A DNA stretch of 57,864 nt from contig JAZRFY010000005.1 in NCBI GenBank assembly GCA_045643885.1, positions 1 through 57,864 on the forward strand. The letters are read 5' to 3'. The translations under genes and the position numbers were made by a program. Positions within the stretch are counted from its first letter, which is position 1, and each line of letters begins with the position of its first letter. The notes beneath the pieces were generated by a model. It searched no databases, was not told the origin of the DNA, and worked only from the letters and a program-made list of their open reading frames with translations. The stretch is from RGIG4608 sp045643885 (GTDB lineage: Bacteria; Bacillota; Clostridia; Oscillospirales; CAG-272). Shown piece by piece: positions 24,415-33,601 of the stretch.

Positions 24415-26580
24415 ATGAAGAAGATATTGTCCATTATCTTGATATTTGCAATGCTTGCAAGTATTTTGGTAGCATGTACCGGCAACAACGGAGGTGGCAG
24501 TACAACCGAAAACACCACTGCAAACGGCGGCACCTCAGCTACTACAGGCAACGGCTCATCCAACACTTCAACAAGTGGCAATGATCCCAAGCCCGATCCC
24601 GATCCTGATCCCCTTCCTGAGATCACGGGTGCTATTGACGTGACACTTACAGGTTATTCTTTTGAGACTATTTATTTTGAGTGGGCTCCTCTTGAGGGCG
24701 CACAAAGCTATAACGTATATTGCAACGGCAAAATCGTAGACAAGGAGCTCACAAGATATTACGGCTCCTACTACAGATGCGACGTTCTCGGCCTTTCTGC
24801 AGGTGAGTATACTATCGAAATCATTCCCGTTCAGAACGGTGAAGAGGTATCCTCCGGCAAAACAAGCTTTAAGAGAAGCACAGTTGCTCACATTCGTGAG
24901 GGCTTTGCATTTGTAAACGGAACATCAAGCGGTGCATATAACGATGACGGAACACTCAAGTCAAATGCAAGAGTGCTCTACGTTACGAATGAAAACAAGG
25001 ATACCATCACTATGAACGTGACTGTCAGCAAGTCTGGTCCCGAGCCAATCGTTGGTATTCAGAATATTCTCACAGCTCTTAAGAAGGGATATGAAAAGGA
25101 TCCCGTTTGTATCAGATTTATCGGTAATATCACGGACCCTGCAACACTCGACAAGGGCGACCTTCTCATCGACTGTGGCGAGGGTAAGTTCACAGGTGGT
25201 ATCACTATCGAGGGCGTTGGTAATGACACAGTATTTAACGGCTTCGGTCTCAGAATCAAGGGCTCATCCAATATTGAAATCAGAAATATCGCGTTTATGA
25301 ACTGTGACTCAAACGAGGGTGATAACGTCAGCCTTCAGCAGGACAACGATCATATTTGGGTTCACAACTGTGATTTCTTCTACGGTGATGCAGGCTCCGA
25401 TGCCGACCAGGCAAAGGGTGACGGTGCACTTGATACAAAGAAATCTGCATACGTAACACATTCCTTCAATCACTTCTACGATACAGGTAAGTCCAACCTT
25501 CAGGGTATGACAAGTGAATCAACTGAGAACTATATCACATATCACCACAACTGGTATGACCACTCCGACTCACGTCACCCCAGAGTAAGAACTTGCACAG
25601 TACACGTTTATAACAATCTTTACGACGGAATTTCAAAATATGCAGTTGGTTCTACTATGGGATCATCCATATTTGTTGAAAATAACTATTTCCTTAATAC
25701 CAAATACCCCATGCTCATCTCTATGCAGGGCTCCGACCTTTCAGGTGACGGAACAGGTACCTTCTCAGGTGAAAACGGTGGTATCATCAAGGCATTTGGT
25801 AATATTATTGAGGGAACAGGTAACGGTGTGGTTACTTACCAGCAGAACAGCTCACACTTTGACTGCTATCTTGCATCCTCAAGAAATGAGGTAGTTCCTT
25901 CATCAGTAACAGCCCTCAAGGGTGGCTCTACATACAACAACTTTGACACAAGCTCAAAGATGTATGATTACAACGTTGAAACAGCCGAAGAGGCAGCTGA
26001 AACTGTTAGAGAATTTGCAGGCCGTGTTCAGGGTGGTGACTTCGCTTGGACATTTACAGATGCAGATAATGCATCCTATGACGTAATCCCCGCTCTTAAA
26101 TCAGCACTCAAGAGCTACAAGGGAACACTTGTTTCCACTAACGTTGGATCAGGTGTTGTTGAAGGTGGCAACGGTGGTTCTGATGACAACGGAGGCGATG
26201 ATGGAGAAGGTGGCGACAACGGTGGCACAGTAACTCCTACTCCCGAGGGTACAATCGTTCACAACTTCACAACTGACGGAAAAACATCCAGCTTCTTCAA
26301 CATAACAGGTAACCTTTCAACGTCAAAAGGTACAGTAACATACAACGGTATGACTCTTACACAGTGCCTCAAGATAGAAAGCTCAACAAATATCACTTTC
26401 ACTGTTACTGAGGAAAGAACTCTTACTCTTGTATTTGTTGAATCTACAACAAATATAAAAATCAACGGTGAAAAGATAACAAGTGATACAAATATTATCA
26501 CTATCGAGCTTGAAGCGGGTACATACACGATAACTAAGGCAGATACAAAGAATCTTTTCTATATCGAGCTTACAAAATAA
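24415..26580 (+). CDS. secreted lipoprotein pectate lyase (PL1 type)
   Basis: The 721-residue precursor has a lipoprotein signal peptide with lipobox LVAC (Cys near 22), a Ser/Thr/Asn/Gly-rich linker, a fibronectin-III-like domain (about 70-165) and a right-handed beta-helix pectate lyase domain (about 205-570). PL1 hallmarks are NIEIRNIAFMNC, the Asp/Lys cluster GDGALDTKKS, and ITYHHNWYDHSDSRHPRVR with the catalytic Arg in SRHPR. A Gly/Asp-rich linker (about 580-605) leads to a C-terminal beta-sandwich of about 115 residues. It cleaves pectin backbone at the cell surface by beta-elimination. ATG at 24415 has AAAGGA 7 nt upstream. It is the main sign of plant cell-wall use in the window. Confidence 0.9.
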   Translation: MKKILSIILIFAMLASILVACTGNNGGGSTTENTTANGGTSATTGNGSSNTSTSGNDPKPDPDPDPLPEITGAIDVTLTGYSFETIYFEWAPLEGAQSYNVYCNGKIVDKELTRYYGSYYRCDVLGLSAGEYTIEIIPVQNGEEVSSGKTSFKRSTVAHIREGFAFVNGTSSGAYNDDGTLKSNARVLYVTNENKDTITMNVTVSKSGPEPIVGIQNILTALKKGYEKDPVCIRFIGNITDPATLDKGDLLIDCGEGKFTGGITIEGVGNDTVFNGFGLRIKGSSNIEIRNIAFMNCDSNEGDNVSLQQDNDHIWVHNCDFFYGDAGSDADQAKGDGALDTKKSAYVTHSFNHFYDTGKSNLQGMTSESTENYITYHHNWYDHSDSRHPRVRTCTVHVYNNLYDGISKYAVGSTMGSSIFVENNYFLNTKYPMLISMQGSDLSGDGTGTFSGENGGIIKAFGNIIEGTGNGVVTYQQNSSHFDCYLASSRNEVVPSSVTALKGGSTYNNFDTSSKMYDYNVETAEEAAETVREFAGRVQGGDFAWTFTDADNASYDVIPALKSALKSYKGTLVSTNVGSGVVEGGNGGSDDNGGDDGEGGDNGGTVTPTPEGTIVHNFTTDGKTSSFFNITGNLSTSKGTVTYNGMTLTQCLKIESSTNITFTVTEERTLTLVFVESTTNIKINGEKITSDTNIITIELEAGTYTITKADTKNLFYIELTK

Positions 26581-26586
26581 TAAAAA

Positions 26587-26620
26587 CAAGCAGGATTCCA
26601 AATGGAATCCTGCTTTCTTT
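26587..26620. terminator. bidirectional terminator between pectate lyase and hydrolase genes
   Basis: AGCAGGATTCC/GGAATCCTGCT (26589-26599 with 26604-26614), AAAT loop, followed by TTCTTTTT. Confidence 0.87.
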
Positions 26621-27580
26621 TTATTTACCGAAGAAATTGCACTCGTTTTCAAAATCGCGTAACGATTCAACGTATTTTGTAGGATTTACGGGGTAGGCAA
26701 GACCGTGTCCCGCGCCCTCGATTGTCACGAGCTTTTTGGGTGCCTTGCAAGCATCAAAGCATTCAACACTCATATCAAACGGAACGAAATCGTCGCAATC
26801 ACCGTGAATGAAAACAATGGGAGCTTTTGAACGCGCCACCGCTTCGACAGGAGAGGTCTCTTCAAGATCAAAGCCACCGAAAATCTTGCCACCAAGCTTG
26901 ATAAAGGGGTAGAGAAGAGCCACCGGAAGATGCATTTCTGCAACGACCTTTTGAATAATCTTTTTAGATGAGGAATATCCACAGTCTGCCATAACGCACA
27001 CAACGTTTGATGGGAGATTTTCACCGGATGCCATCATTACAGTTGCAGCACCCATTGAAACGCCACCAATGATGATGGGTCTGTCGTTTCCGAATTTTTT
27101 GGATGCAAAATCTATCCAGGAAAGACAGTCGCGGCGTTCGTTTATTCCAAAGGAACAAATCCTTCCTTCAGACTCGCCAGCGCCTCTTTGGTCGATGAGT
27201 ATTACGCTTCTGCCAAGTGCAAAGCAACGCTCAACACCACCTGAAAGGTCGCGCTCGGCGTTTCCGCCGTATCCGTGGAAAATAAGCTCGAGAGGGGAAT
27301 TTTCAGAATATTCGTAATAATATCCACGAAGCTTTAATCCGTCAAATGACGTAATCTCAACCTTTTCGCGATTCATGGCACGAATCTCGTCAACCCACTT
27401 TCTCATTTGAGGGTAGAAGGGCTCGTAAATATCACCGGGAGGAAGGTCGTATTCTCCCTTGCCAAGCTTTTTTCTTTTTGCAGTCTTAAAGACCTTCAAA
27501 AAGCAAATATATGAGGTTAAAAGTATCAGTAATGCAATTGCAAGTAAAACTGAAAATAGTATAATAAAGGGTTTTTCCAA
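26621..27580 (-). CDS. membrane-anchored alpha/beta hydrolase
   Basis: The 319-residue protein has one N-terminal membrane span (about 5-27) and a Peptidase S9-like alpha/beta hydrolase domain: HGYGG (oxyanion region), nucleophile elbow GGVSMGAAT, acid HGDCDDFVP and histidine GAGHGLAYP. It is probably a serine esterase or peptidase; the substrate is unknown. The open frame begins with GTG at 27589, but that codon overlaps the ribosome site AAGGAG (27589-27594). The next suitable codon is TTG at 27580, 8 nt away, so a UUG start is proposed. It converges on the pectate lyase gene. Confidence 0.82.
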   Translation of the reverse strand: MEKPFIILFSVLLAIALLILLTSYICFLKVFKTAKRKKLGKGEYDLPPGDIYEPFYPQMRKWVDEIRAMNREKVEITSFDGLKLRGYYYEYSENSPLELIFHGYGGNAERDLSGGVERCFALGRSVILIDQRGAGESEGRICSFGINERRDCLSWIDFASKKFGNDRPIIIGGVSMGAATVMMASGENLPSNVVCVMADCGYSSSKKIIQKVVAEMHLPVALLYPFIKLGGKIFGGFDLEETSPVEAVARSKAPIVFIHGDCDDFVPFDMSVECFDACKAPKKLVTIEGAGHGLAYPVNPTKYVESLRDFENECNFFGK

Positions 27581-27616
27581 GATGATCACTCCTTATGTCA
27601 AAATTATATTGTTATC

Positions 27617-27645
27617 ATTTTATCACAAAACATCTCCAATAACAA
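27617..27645 (-). promoter_or_regulatory. likely promoter of the membrane hydrolase gene
   Basis: TTGTTA (27645-27640), 17-bp spacer, TAAAAT (27622-27617) on the minus strand; both boxes deviate from consensus. Confidence 0.45.
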
Positions 27646-27750
27646 GAGATATTTTTAATTTATTATATGTTATCATTTGTCAACTTTTGTTGAGAAAAGG
27701 TTAAATGTCAAAAAAATCAAGAAAAAGACGAGTATTTTGCAAAAATATTG

Positions 27751-27779
27751 TTGCATCTTGCTTTTATTTGTGTTACAAT
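27751..27779 (+). promoter_or_regulatory. promoter of the two-gene ABC exporter operon
   Basis: TTGCAT (27751-27756), 17-bp spacer, TACAAT (27774-27779). Confidence 0.65.
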
Positions 27780-27813
27780 TAACTTTAGATTTTTTTGATA
27801 AGGAGGGAAAGCT

Positions 27814-29586
27814 ATGGTATTTGGAAAATACGTTAATAGGTATTATAAAAAGCACTTTTTTGCATTGTTTTTAGGCGTGATTGCTCTTGTTGCGGTTGAT
27901 TATTTCCAGCTTAACATACCCGAGTTTTATAACTACGTTGTTTCGGGTATTAAAGACGGAGTGGTTACTGTAGACAACGTTACGTATGCATTTGACCTCG
28001 AATTTTTACTTGATAAAATATGTGCTCCAATGATACTTACTATTGTGGTTATAGCTATTGGAAGATTTTTATGGAGAGTTTGCATGTTCGGAACTGCAAT
28101 CAAGGTCGAAACCGACCTTAGAGAGAGAATGTTCGACCATTGCAAGGATCTTTCACAGCAATATTATCAAGTTAACAAGGTTGGTAATATGATGTCTCTC
28201 TTCACTAATGATTTGAGCACGATCAATGAGTGCTTTGGTGACGGAACATTGATGCTTGTTGACGCAGTGGCAATGACCGGTCTTGCAATTTATAAGATGT
28301 CAAGGCTCAATCCCATTCTCACCGTCCTTGCATTTATACCCATGATCCTTCTTTTTGCAGTAGGTTCATTCGTTGGTAAATTCATGACAAAGAAGTGGGA
28401 AGAAAGACAGGAAAAGTTTTCTATGCTTTCTGACTTCACACAAGAAAACTTCTCAGGCATTGCAGTAATCAAGGCATTTGTTAAGGAGTTTAAGGAGCTT
28501 TGGGCATTTAAAAAGCTCAACAAGGAAAATGAGGATATCAACATTGAATTCACAAAGATATCAACTCTTTTGCATATCAGTGTTACATTCTTTGTTCAGT
28601 CAGTTATCTGTATCATTTTAGGATACGGCGGATATCTTGTATATCAAGATCATTTGGAAATTGGTCAGCTTTTGGAGTTTAACGGATATTTCACATCCAT
28701 TATCTGGCCCGTAATGGCAATGTCAATGCTTATTGATATGACCAGCCGAGGAAAGGCATCTCTTAACAGAATTTCCGAGCTTCTTGATGCAAAGCCCGAC
28801 GTTGTTGATGCTAACTTTGTTAACGGTGTTGAACACATTAAAGGTGATATCGAATTCAAAAACCTCAACTTTATGTATCCCGACGGAGATTATAACGTTC
28901 TCGAAAACATTAACTTCAAGATCAATGCAGGAGAAAACGTAGGTATCATCGGTAAGACGGGCTCAGGAAAAACAACTATTGTTGACCTTATATTGAGAGT
29001 TTATAACGTTCCCGATAACAGCCTTTTTATTGACGGCAAGGACGTTAACACAATTCCGATTAAAACACTCAGAGATTTTTGCGCATACGTGCCTCAGGAC
29101 AACTTTCTTTTTAGCGATACTATTGAAAACAATATTGCGTTCTCAAAGAACACCTCTAGCTCAGACGAGGTTGTCAGAGCTGCAAAGCTTTCTGACGTGC
29201 ATGATAACATTTCCGAATTTCCTGCACAATATGCAACTATACTTGGAGAACGAGGCGTAACGGTTTCCGGTGGTCAGAAGCAGAGAATCTCTATTGCAAG
29301 AGCTCTTATGAAAGAGGCATCTATCCTTATCCTCGACGACTCTGTAAGTGCAGTAGATACAAAGACGGAAAAGGTAATTATCGATAACCTTCGCGAAAAC
29401 AGACGCGGAAGAACAACCATTCTTATTGCTCACCGTATTTCAACGGTAGAGAAGATGGACAAGATAATCTTTGTTGACGACGGCAAGATTGTTGCAGTCG
29501 GAACACACGAGCAGCTTGTTGAAGCATGTCCCGACTATAAGATTATGGTCGAGCTTCAGAAGCTTGAAGAAGAAAAGGGGGCGTAA
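27814..29586 (+). CDS. ABC exporter half-transporter, degenerate-site subunit
   Basis: The 590-residue protein fuses a six-span membrane domain (about 1-320) to an ATPase domain. Motifs are Walker A GKTGSGKTT, signature VSGGQKQRIS, Walker B LILDDSVSAVD and H-loop LIAHRIS. The residue after Walker B is Asp instead of the catalytic Glu, as in the non-hydrolysing site of heterodimeric exporters such as BmrCD or TM287/288. The partner gene follows after 3 nt. Substrate is unknown (multidrug, lipid or peptide). ATG at 27814 lies 7 nt after GGAGG. Confidence 0.9.
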   Translation: MVFGKYVNRYYKKHFFALFLGVIALVAVDYFQLNIPEFYNYVVSGIKDGVVTVDNVTYAFDLEFLLDKICAPMILTIVVIAIGRFLWRVCMFGTAIKVETDLRERMFDHCKDLSQQYYQVNKVGNMMSLFTNDLSTINECFGDGTLMLVDAVAMTGLAIYKMSRLNPILTVLAFIPMILLFAVGSFVGKFMTKKWEERQEKFSMLSDFTQENFSGIAVIKAFVKEFKELWAFKKLNKENEDINIEFTKISTLLHISVTFFVQSVICIILGYGGYLVYQDHLEIGQLLEFNGYFTSIIWPVMAMSMLIDMTSRGKASLNRISELLDAKPDVVDANFVNGVEHIKGDIEFKNLNFMYPDGDYNVLENINFKINAGENVGIIGKTGSGKTTIVDLILRVYNVPDNSLFIDGKDVNTIPIKTLRDFCAYVPQDNFLFSDTIENNIAFSKNTSSSDEVVRAAKLSDVHDNISEFPAQYATILGERGVTVSGGQKQRISIARALMKEASILILDDSVSAVDTKTEKVIIDNLRENRRGRTTILIAHRISTVEKMDKIIFVDDGKIVAVGTHEQLVEACPDYKIMVELQKLEEEKGA

Positions 29587-29589
29587 GAT

Positions 29590-31476
29590 ATGAACGAATA
29601 TTTTCCTCTCTTATTTGTAGGCGGTGTTGTTGGTTTATTCAGCATTATATTTACTATCGCTTACCTCACTATTAAAAACAAAAAAGAAGACATCGGTTTT
29701 GACAGACATATGAAGGATACCGAAATATTGAAGCGCTTGCTTCGTTACGGAAAGCCCCATATCGGTCAGTTTATAATTGTTGGACTTCTTATGGTGTTCT
29801 CAATTGCATATAGCGTAGTATCTCCTCTTCTTATGGGATTTATTATCGATTTTTTGGGAACGGATTTTGAAATCAATCAGTTGTTTGTTTACATAGGAAT
29901 ATATGCAATTATTCTTATTACTTCGCTTGCTTTCCAATATATACAGGCGATACTTTTGCAGAAGATAGGTCAAAAGATTCTTTCCTCTCTTCGTGAAGAC
30001 GTTTTCACTCATATTGAAAGTCTTTCACACGCTCAGCTTAACCATATGCCCGTTGGTAAGCTCGTAACAAGAGTTACCAATGATACAAATGCAATTTCAA
30101 TGATGTTCACACAGATTTTGACGAACCTCATTAAAAACATTTTCTTGGTTCTTGCAATTATTATTGCAATGTTCTGTCTTCATTATGAGCTTACACTTAT
30201 GGTGCTTTGCTTTGTTCCGTTTATTTTCTACTTTACTCTCATCTTCAGAAAGTTTTCAAGAAGAGCTTTCAGACGAGTTAAGGACGGAACCACCGATATC
30301 AACACCTTCCTTTCAGAAAACCTTTCCGGTATCAAGATCATTCAGATCTTTAACCAGGAGGAAAGAAAGAAGAACGAGTTCATATCTAAGAATAATAAGC
30401 TTGGCAAGGCAATGAGGGACCAGATATTCGTGTTCAGCGTATTCCGTCCCATCATTTATATGCTCTATATTTCCAGTGTGCTTTGCCTTTTCTATTTCGC
30501 GGCAAAGGGATATATGACAGGCTTCAATATTCTTGGAATTGTGGTTGAAATCGACGTGCTTGTTTCCTTCTACGGATACATAAATACGTTCTTCGATCCC
30601 ATTCAGAACCTTGCGGATCAGTTTAACAGACTTCAGTCTGCATTTGCTTCTGCAGAGAAGATATTCACTATTATGGATATGGTTCCCGAGGTTGTTGACA
30701 GTGAGGGTGCTATCGAGCTTGATTCTGTTGAGGGCGATATAGAATTCAAAAACGTATGGTTTGCATACGAGGGTGAGGAATGGGTTCTTAAGGACGTTTC
30801 CTTTAAGATCAAGGCAAAGGATACTGTTGCTTTCGTAGGTTCAACAGGATCCGGTAAGACGACCATTCTTTCACTTATTTGCCGTAACTACGACATTCAA
30901 AAGGGACAGATCCTTATTGATGGTATAGATATCAGAGATATCAAGATTTCTTCTCTTCGCCGTCATTTCGGACAAATGCTTCAGGACGTGTTCCTTTTCT
31001 CAGGAACGATTCGTTCAAATATCGTTTTGCGTGAGGATTCCTTTACTGATGAAGAGATTATGGCGGCTTGCAAATATGTTAATGCCGACCACTTTATCGA
31101 CAAATTGAAGGATGGTCTTGACGAAGAGGTTCGCGAAAGAGGTAACAACTTCTCAGCAGGTCAGCGTCAGCTTCTTTCCTTCGCAAGAACAATCATACAC
31201 AAGCCAAGCGTTATGATACTTGACGAGGCAACTGCTAATATCGATACGGAAACTGAGCTTCTTATTCAGGATTCACTTGAAAAGATGATGAATATAGGCA
31301 CTATGCTCATCGTAGCTCACAGACTTTCAACCATTCAGCACGCCGATAACATCATCGTTCTTTCACACGGTGAGATAATCGAGCAGGGAAATCACTTTGA
31401 GCTTCTTGCAAAGCGTGGAAGATATTACGACCTCTATATGCTTCAGTATCAGAAGCAGCAGCTTCAGGGTAAATAA
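29590..31476 (+). CDS. ABC exporter half-transporter, catalytic partner subunit
   Basis: The 628-residue protein has a longer N-terminal segment, a six-span domain and an ATPase domain: Walker A GSTGSGKTT, Walker B VMILDEATANID with the catalytic Glu, and H-loop IVAHRLS. Its signature is FSAGQRQLLS rather than SGGQ. The altered signature faces the degenerate Walker B of the partner, so the two proteins match the one-good-site, one-bad-site heterodimer pattern. ATG at 29590 follows a G-rich ribosome site at the end of the preceding gene. A strong terminator follows. Confidence 0.9.
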   Translation: MNEYFPLLFVGGVVGLFSIIFTIAYLTIKNKKEDIGFDRHMKDTEILKRLLRYGKPHIGQFIIVGLLMVFSIAYSVVSPLLMGFIIDFLGTDFEINQLFVYIGIYAIILITSLAFQYIQAILLQKIGQKILSSLREDVFTHIESLSHAQLNHMPVGKLVTRVTNDTNAISMMFTQILTNLIKNIFLVLAIIIAMFCLHYELTLMVLCFVPFIFYFTLIFRKFSRRAFRRVKDGTTDINTFLSENLSGIKIIQIFNQEERKKNEFISKNNKLGKAMRDQIFVFSVFRPIIYMLYISSVLCLFYFAAKGYMTGFNILGIVVEIDVLVSFYGYINTFFDPIQNLADQFNRLQSAFASAEKIFTIMDMVPEVVDSEGAIELDSVEGDIEFKNVWFAYEGEEWVLKDVSFKIKAKDTVAFVGSTGSGKTTILSLICRNYDIQKGQILIDGIDIRDIKISSLRRHFGQMLQDVFLFSGTIRSNIVLREDSFTDEEIMAACKYVNADHFIDKLKDGLDEEVRERGNNFSAGQRQLLSFARTIIHKPSVMILDEATANIDTETELLIQDSLEKMMNIGTMLIVAHRLSTIQHADNIIVLSHGEIIEQGNHFELLAKRGRYYDLYMLQYQKQQLQGK

Positions 31477-31482
31477 AAATTC

Positions 31483-31515
31483 AAGGCGATAATCAAACGA
31501 TTATCGCCTTTTTTC
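31483..31515 (+). terminator. terminator of the ABC exporter operon
   Basis: AAGGCGATAATC/GATTATCGCCTT (31483-31494 with 31499-31510), AAAC loop, T tract. Confidence 0.9.
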
Positions 31516-31518
31516 TTC

Positions 31519-31547
31519 TTGACATAAGTGCAAATAAAGGTTATAAT
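31519..31547 (+). promoter_or_regulatory. consensus promoter of the branching-enzyme gene
   Basis: Perfect TTGACA (31519-31524), 17-bp spacer, perfect TATAAT (31542-31547), starting 4 nt after the preceding terminator's T tract. Confidence 0.82.
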
Positions 31548-31575
31548 AATACTATAAATAACCTTGGAGGTAATT

Positions 31576-33555
31576 ATGAGCTATAAGATTTTCGAATATG
31601 ATCCCGCGCTGAAGGCATTTGAATCCGATATCAATCTGAGAATGCAAAATTATTACAACAAGAAAAAAGAGCTTGTTGGTGATAATGGAAAATTGATCGA
31701 TTTCGCAAACGGACATCATTACTTTGGTTTTCACAAGGTAGAAAACGGCTGGTACTACAGAGAGTGGGCTCCTGCTGCGCATGAAGTATATCTTATGGGT
31801 GATTTCAACGGTTGGGATAGATGGTCACACCGTCTTAATAACCTTGGAAACGGCATTTTTGAAATATTTATCTGGGGTAAAGAAACTCTTTGGGACGATT
31901 GTCGCGTTAAGGCAATAATCAAGCATTGGGATAATTATCTTGAAAGAATCCCCTCATATTGTAAGAGAGTTCTTCAAAATCCTTACGATTATACTTGGGC
32001 AGGTGCTATTGTGGACGAGCCTGAGTACGTTTGGCAAAAGAATAATTTCAAGCCTCAAAAGAAGCTCTTTATATACGAAACTCATATCGGTATGGCTCAG
32101 GAGAGAGAGGGCGTTGGTACATATAACGAGTTTACCGACCACATTCTCCCAAGAGTTAAGGCTGCAGGATATAATACGATTCAGATTATGGCGATCATGG
32201 AGCATCCCTATTACGGCTCCTTTGGATATCAGGTATCCAACTTCTTTGCAGCATCCTCTAAGTTTGGAAAATGCAATGACTTGAAGCGCCTTATAGATAC
32301 TGCTCACCAGATGGGTATTGCAGTTCTTCTTGACGTTGTTCATTCTCACGCAGTCAGCAATACTGCAGAGGGAATTGCCGAGTTTGACGGAACAGTTACA
32401 CAGTACTTCCATGCAGGAAGCCGCGGTGACCATCCCGCTTGGGGAACAAAGCTCTTTAACTACGATAAGCCCGAGGTAATCCACTTCCTTCTTTCCAACC
32501 TTAAATTTTGGATGGAGGAATATCGCTTTGACGGTTTCCGCTTTGACGGTGTAACCTCAATGCTTTACCACGACCACGGACTTGGAACAGCATTTACTGA
32601 CTATTCTAAATATTTCTCACTTAATACTGATACCGAGGCAGTTACTTATCTCCAGCTTGCAACTGAGCTTATCTATGAGGTAAATCCCAATGCGATAACC
32701 ATTGCAGAGGATATGTCCGCAATGCCCGGTATGTGCTTGCCTATTGAAGAAGGTGGTATTGGCTTTGATTACCGACTTGCAATGGGCTCACCCGATATGT
32801 GGATCAGACTTACAAAGAACGTGCGCGACGAGGACTGGAGCATGTGGCACATTTGGTGCGAGCTTACAGGACGCCGTCCTCACGAAAAATATATCGGCTA
32901 TGCCGAATCCCATGACCAGGCACTTGTTGGTGATAAAACTCTTATCTTCCGTCTTTGTGACGCAGCTATGTATACCGATATGGGCAAGTGGTGTCAAAAC
33001 CATATCATCGACAGAGGTATGGCGCTTCACAAGATGATAAGACTTATCACAATGACTCTTGGCGGTGAGGGATACCTCAACTTTATGGGTAACGAATTCG
33101 GTCATCCCGAATGGATTGACTTCCCACGTGAGGGTAATGGATGGAGCCATTTCTATTGCAGACGTCAGTGGCATCTTGCAGACGATAATAACCTTAAATA
33201 CAGTGAGCTTCAAGCTTTTGACAGAGAAATGGTTAAGCTTGCAAAGGAATATCGAATCTTCGATAAGGAGCCTCACTGGTTGCAAATTGACGATGATAAC
33301 AAGATAATGATGTTCGAAAGAAACGGACTTATCTATGTATTCAACTTCAATCCCACACAGGATTTCTGGGGATATAACCTCAAGATGAGATTTAAGGGCG
33401 ACTATAAGGTAGTCTTCTCAAGTGACCGTCACGAATTCGGCGGTTGGGATAGAGCAAGTGAAACCTACGTTTATTCAACAAACGAATTCAAGGAATTCCC
33501 AATCTACTTGCCTTCAAGAACAGCTATCTGTCTTAGAAGAGTAATTAAAAAGTAA
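31576..33555 (+). CDS. glgB: 1,4-alpha-glucan branching enzyme, eukaryote-like GH13_8 type
   Basis: It introduces alpha-1,6 branches into glycogen. The 659-residue protein has an N-terminal CBM48 domain (YREWAPAAHEVYLMGDFNGW), the GH13 barrel with VLLDVVHSHAVSN, nucleophile region GFRFDGVTSMLY, acid/base ITIAEDMS and YAESHDQALVGDKT, and a C-terminal beta domain. The spacing and the phrase YAESHDQALVGDKT resemble GBE1 and plant enzymes (GH13_8) more than the usual bacterial GlgB (GH13_9). ATG at 31576 follows GGAGG by 5 nt, the longer frame from 31564 being unsupported. No other glycogen genes lie beside it, so it is a stand-alone transcript. Confidence 0.9.
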   Translation: MSYKIFEYDPALKAFESDINLRMQNYYNKKKELVGDNGKLIDFANGHHYFGFHKVENGWYYREWAPAAHEVYLMGDFNGWDRWSHRLNNLGNGIFEIFIWGKETLWDDCRVKAIIKHWDNYLERIPSYCKRVLQNPYDYTWAGAIVDEPEYVWQKNNFKPQKKLFIYETHIGMAQEREGVGTYNEFTDHILPRVKAAGYNTIQIMAIMEHPYYGSFGYQVSNFFAASSKFGKCNDLKRLIDTAHQMGIAVLLDVVHSHAVSNTAEGIAEFDGTVTQYFHAGSRGDHPAWGTKLFNYDKPEVIHFLLSNLKFWMEEYRFDGFRFDGVTSMLYHDHGLGTAFTDYSKYFSLNTDTEAVTYLQLATELIYEVNPNAITIAEDMSAMPGMCLPIEEGGIGFDYRLAMGSPDMWIRLTKNVRDEDWSMWHIWCELTGRRPHEKYIGYAESHDQALVGDKTLIFRLCDAAMYTDMGKWCQNHIIDRGMALHKMIRLITMTLGGEGYLNFMGNEFGHPEWIDFPREGNGWSHFYCRRQWHLADDNNLKYSELQAFDREMVKLAKEYRIFDKEPHWLQIDDDNKIMMFERNGLIYVFNFNPTQDFWGYNLKMRFKGDYKVVFSSDRHEFGGWDRASETYVYSTNEFKEFPIYLPSRTAICLRRVIKK

Positions 33556-33557
33556 AA

Positions 33558-33596
33558 AAACAACCCCACTTGGTATTCCCAAGTGGGGTTTTATTA
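33558..33596. terminator. bidirectional terminator between glgB and the aldo/keto reductase
   Basis: AACCCCACTTGG/CCAAGTGGGGTT (33562-33573 with 33579-33590), 5-nt loop, A and T flanks. Confidence 0.9.
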
Positions 33597-33601
33597 TTGG
33601 A

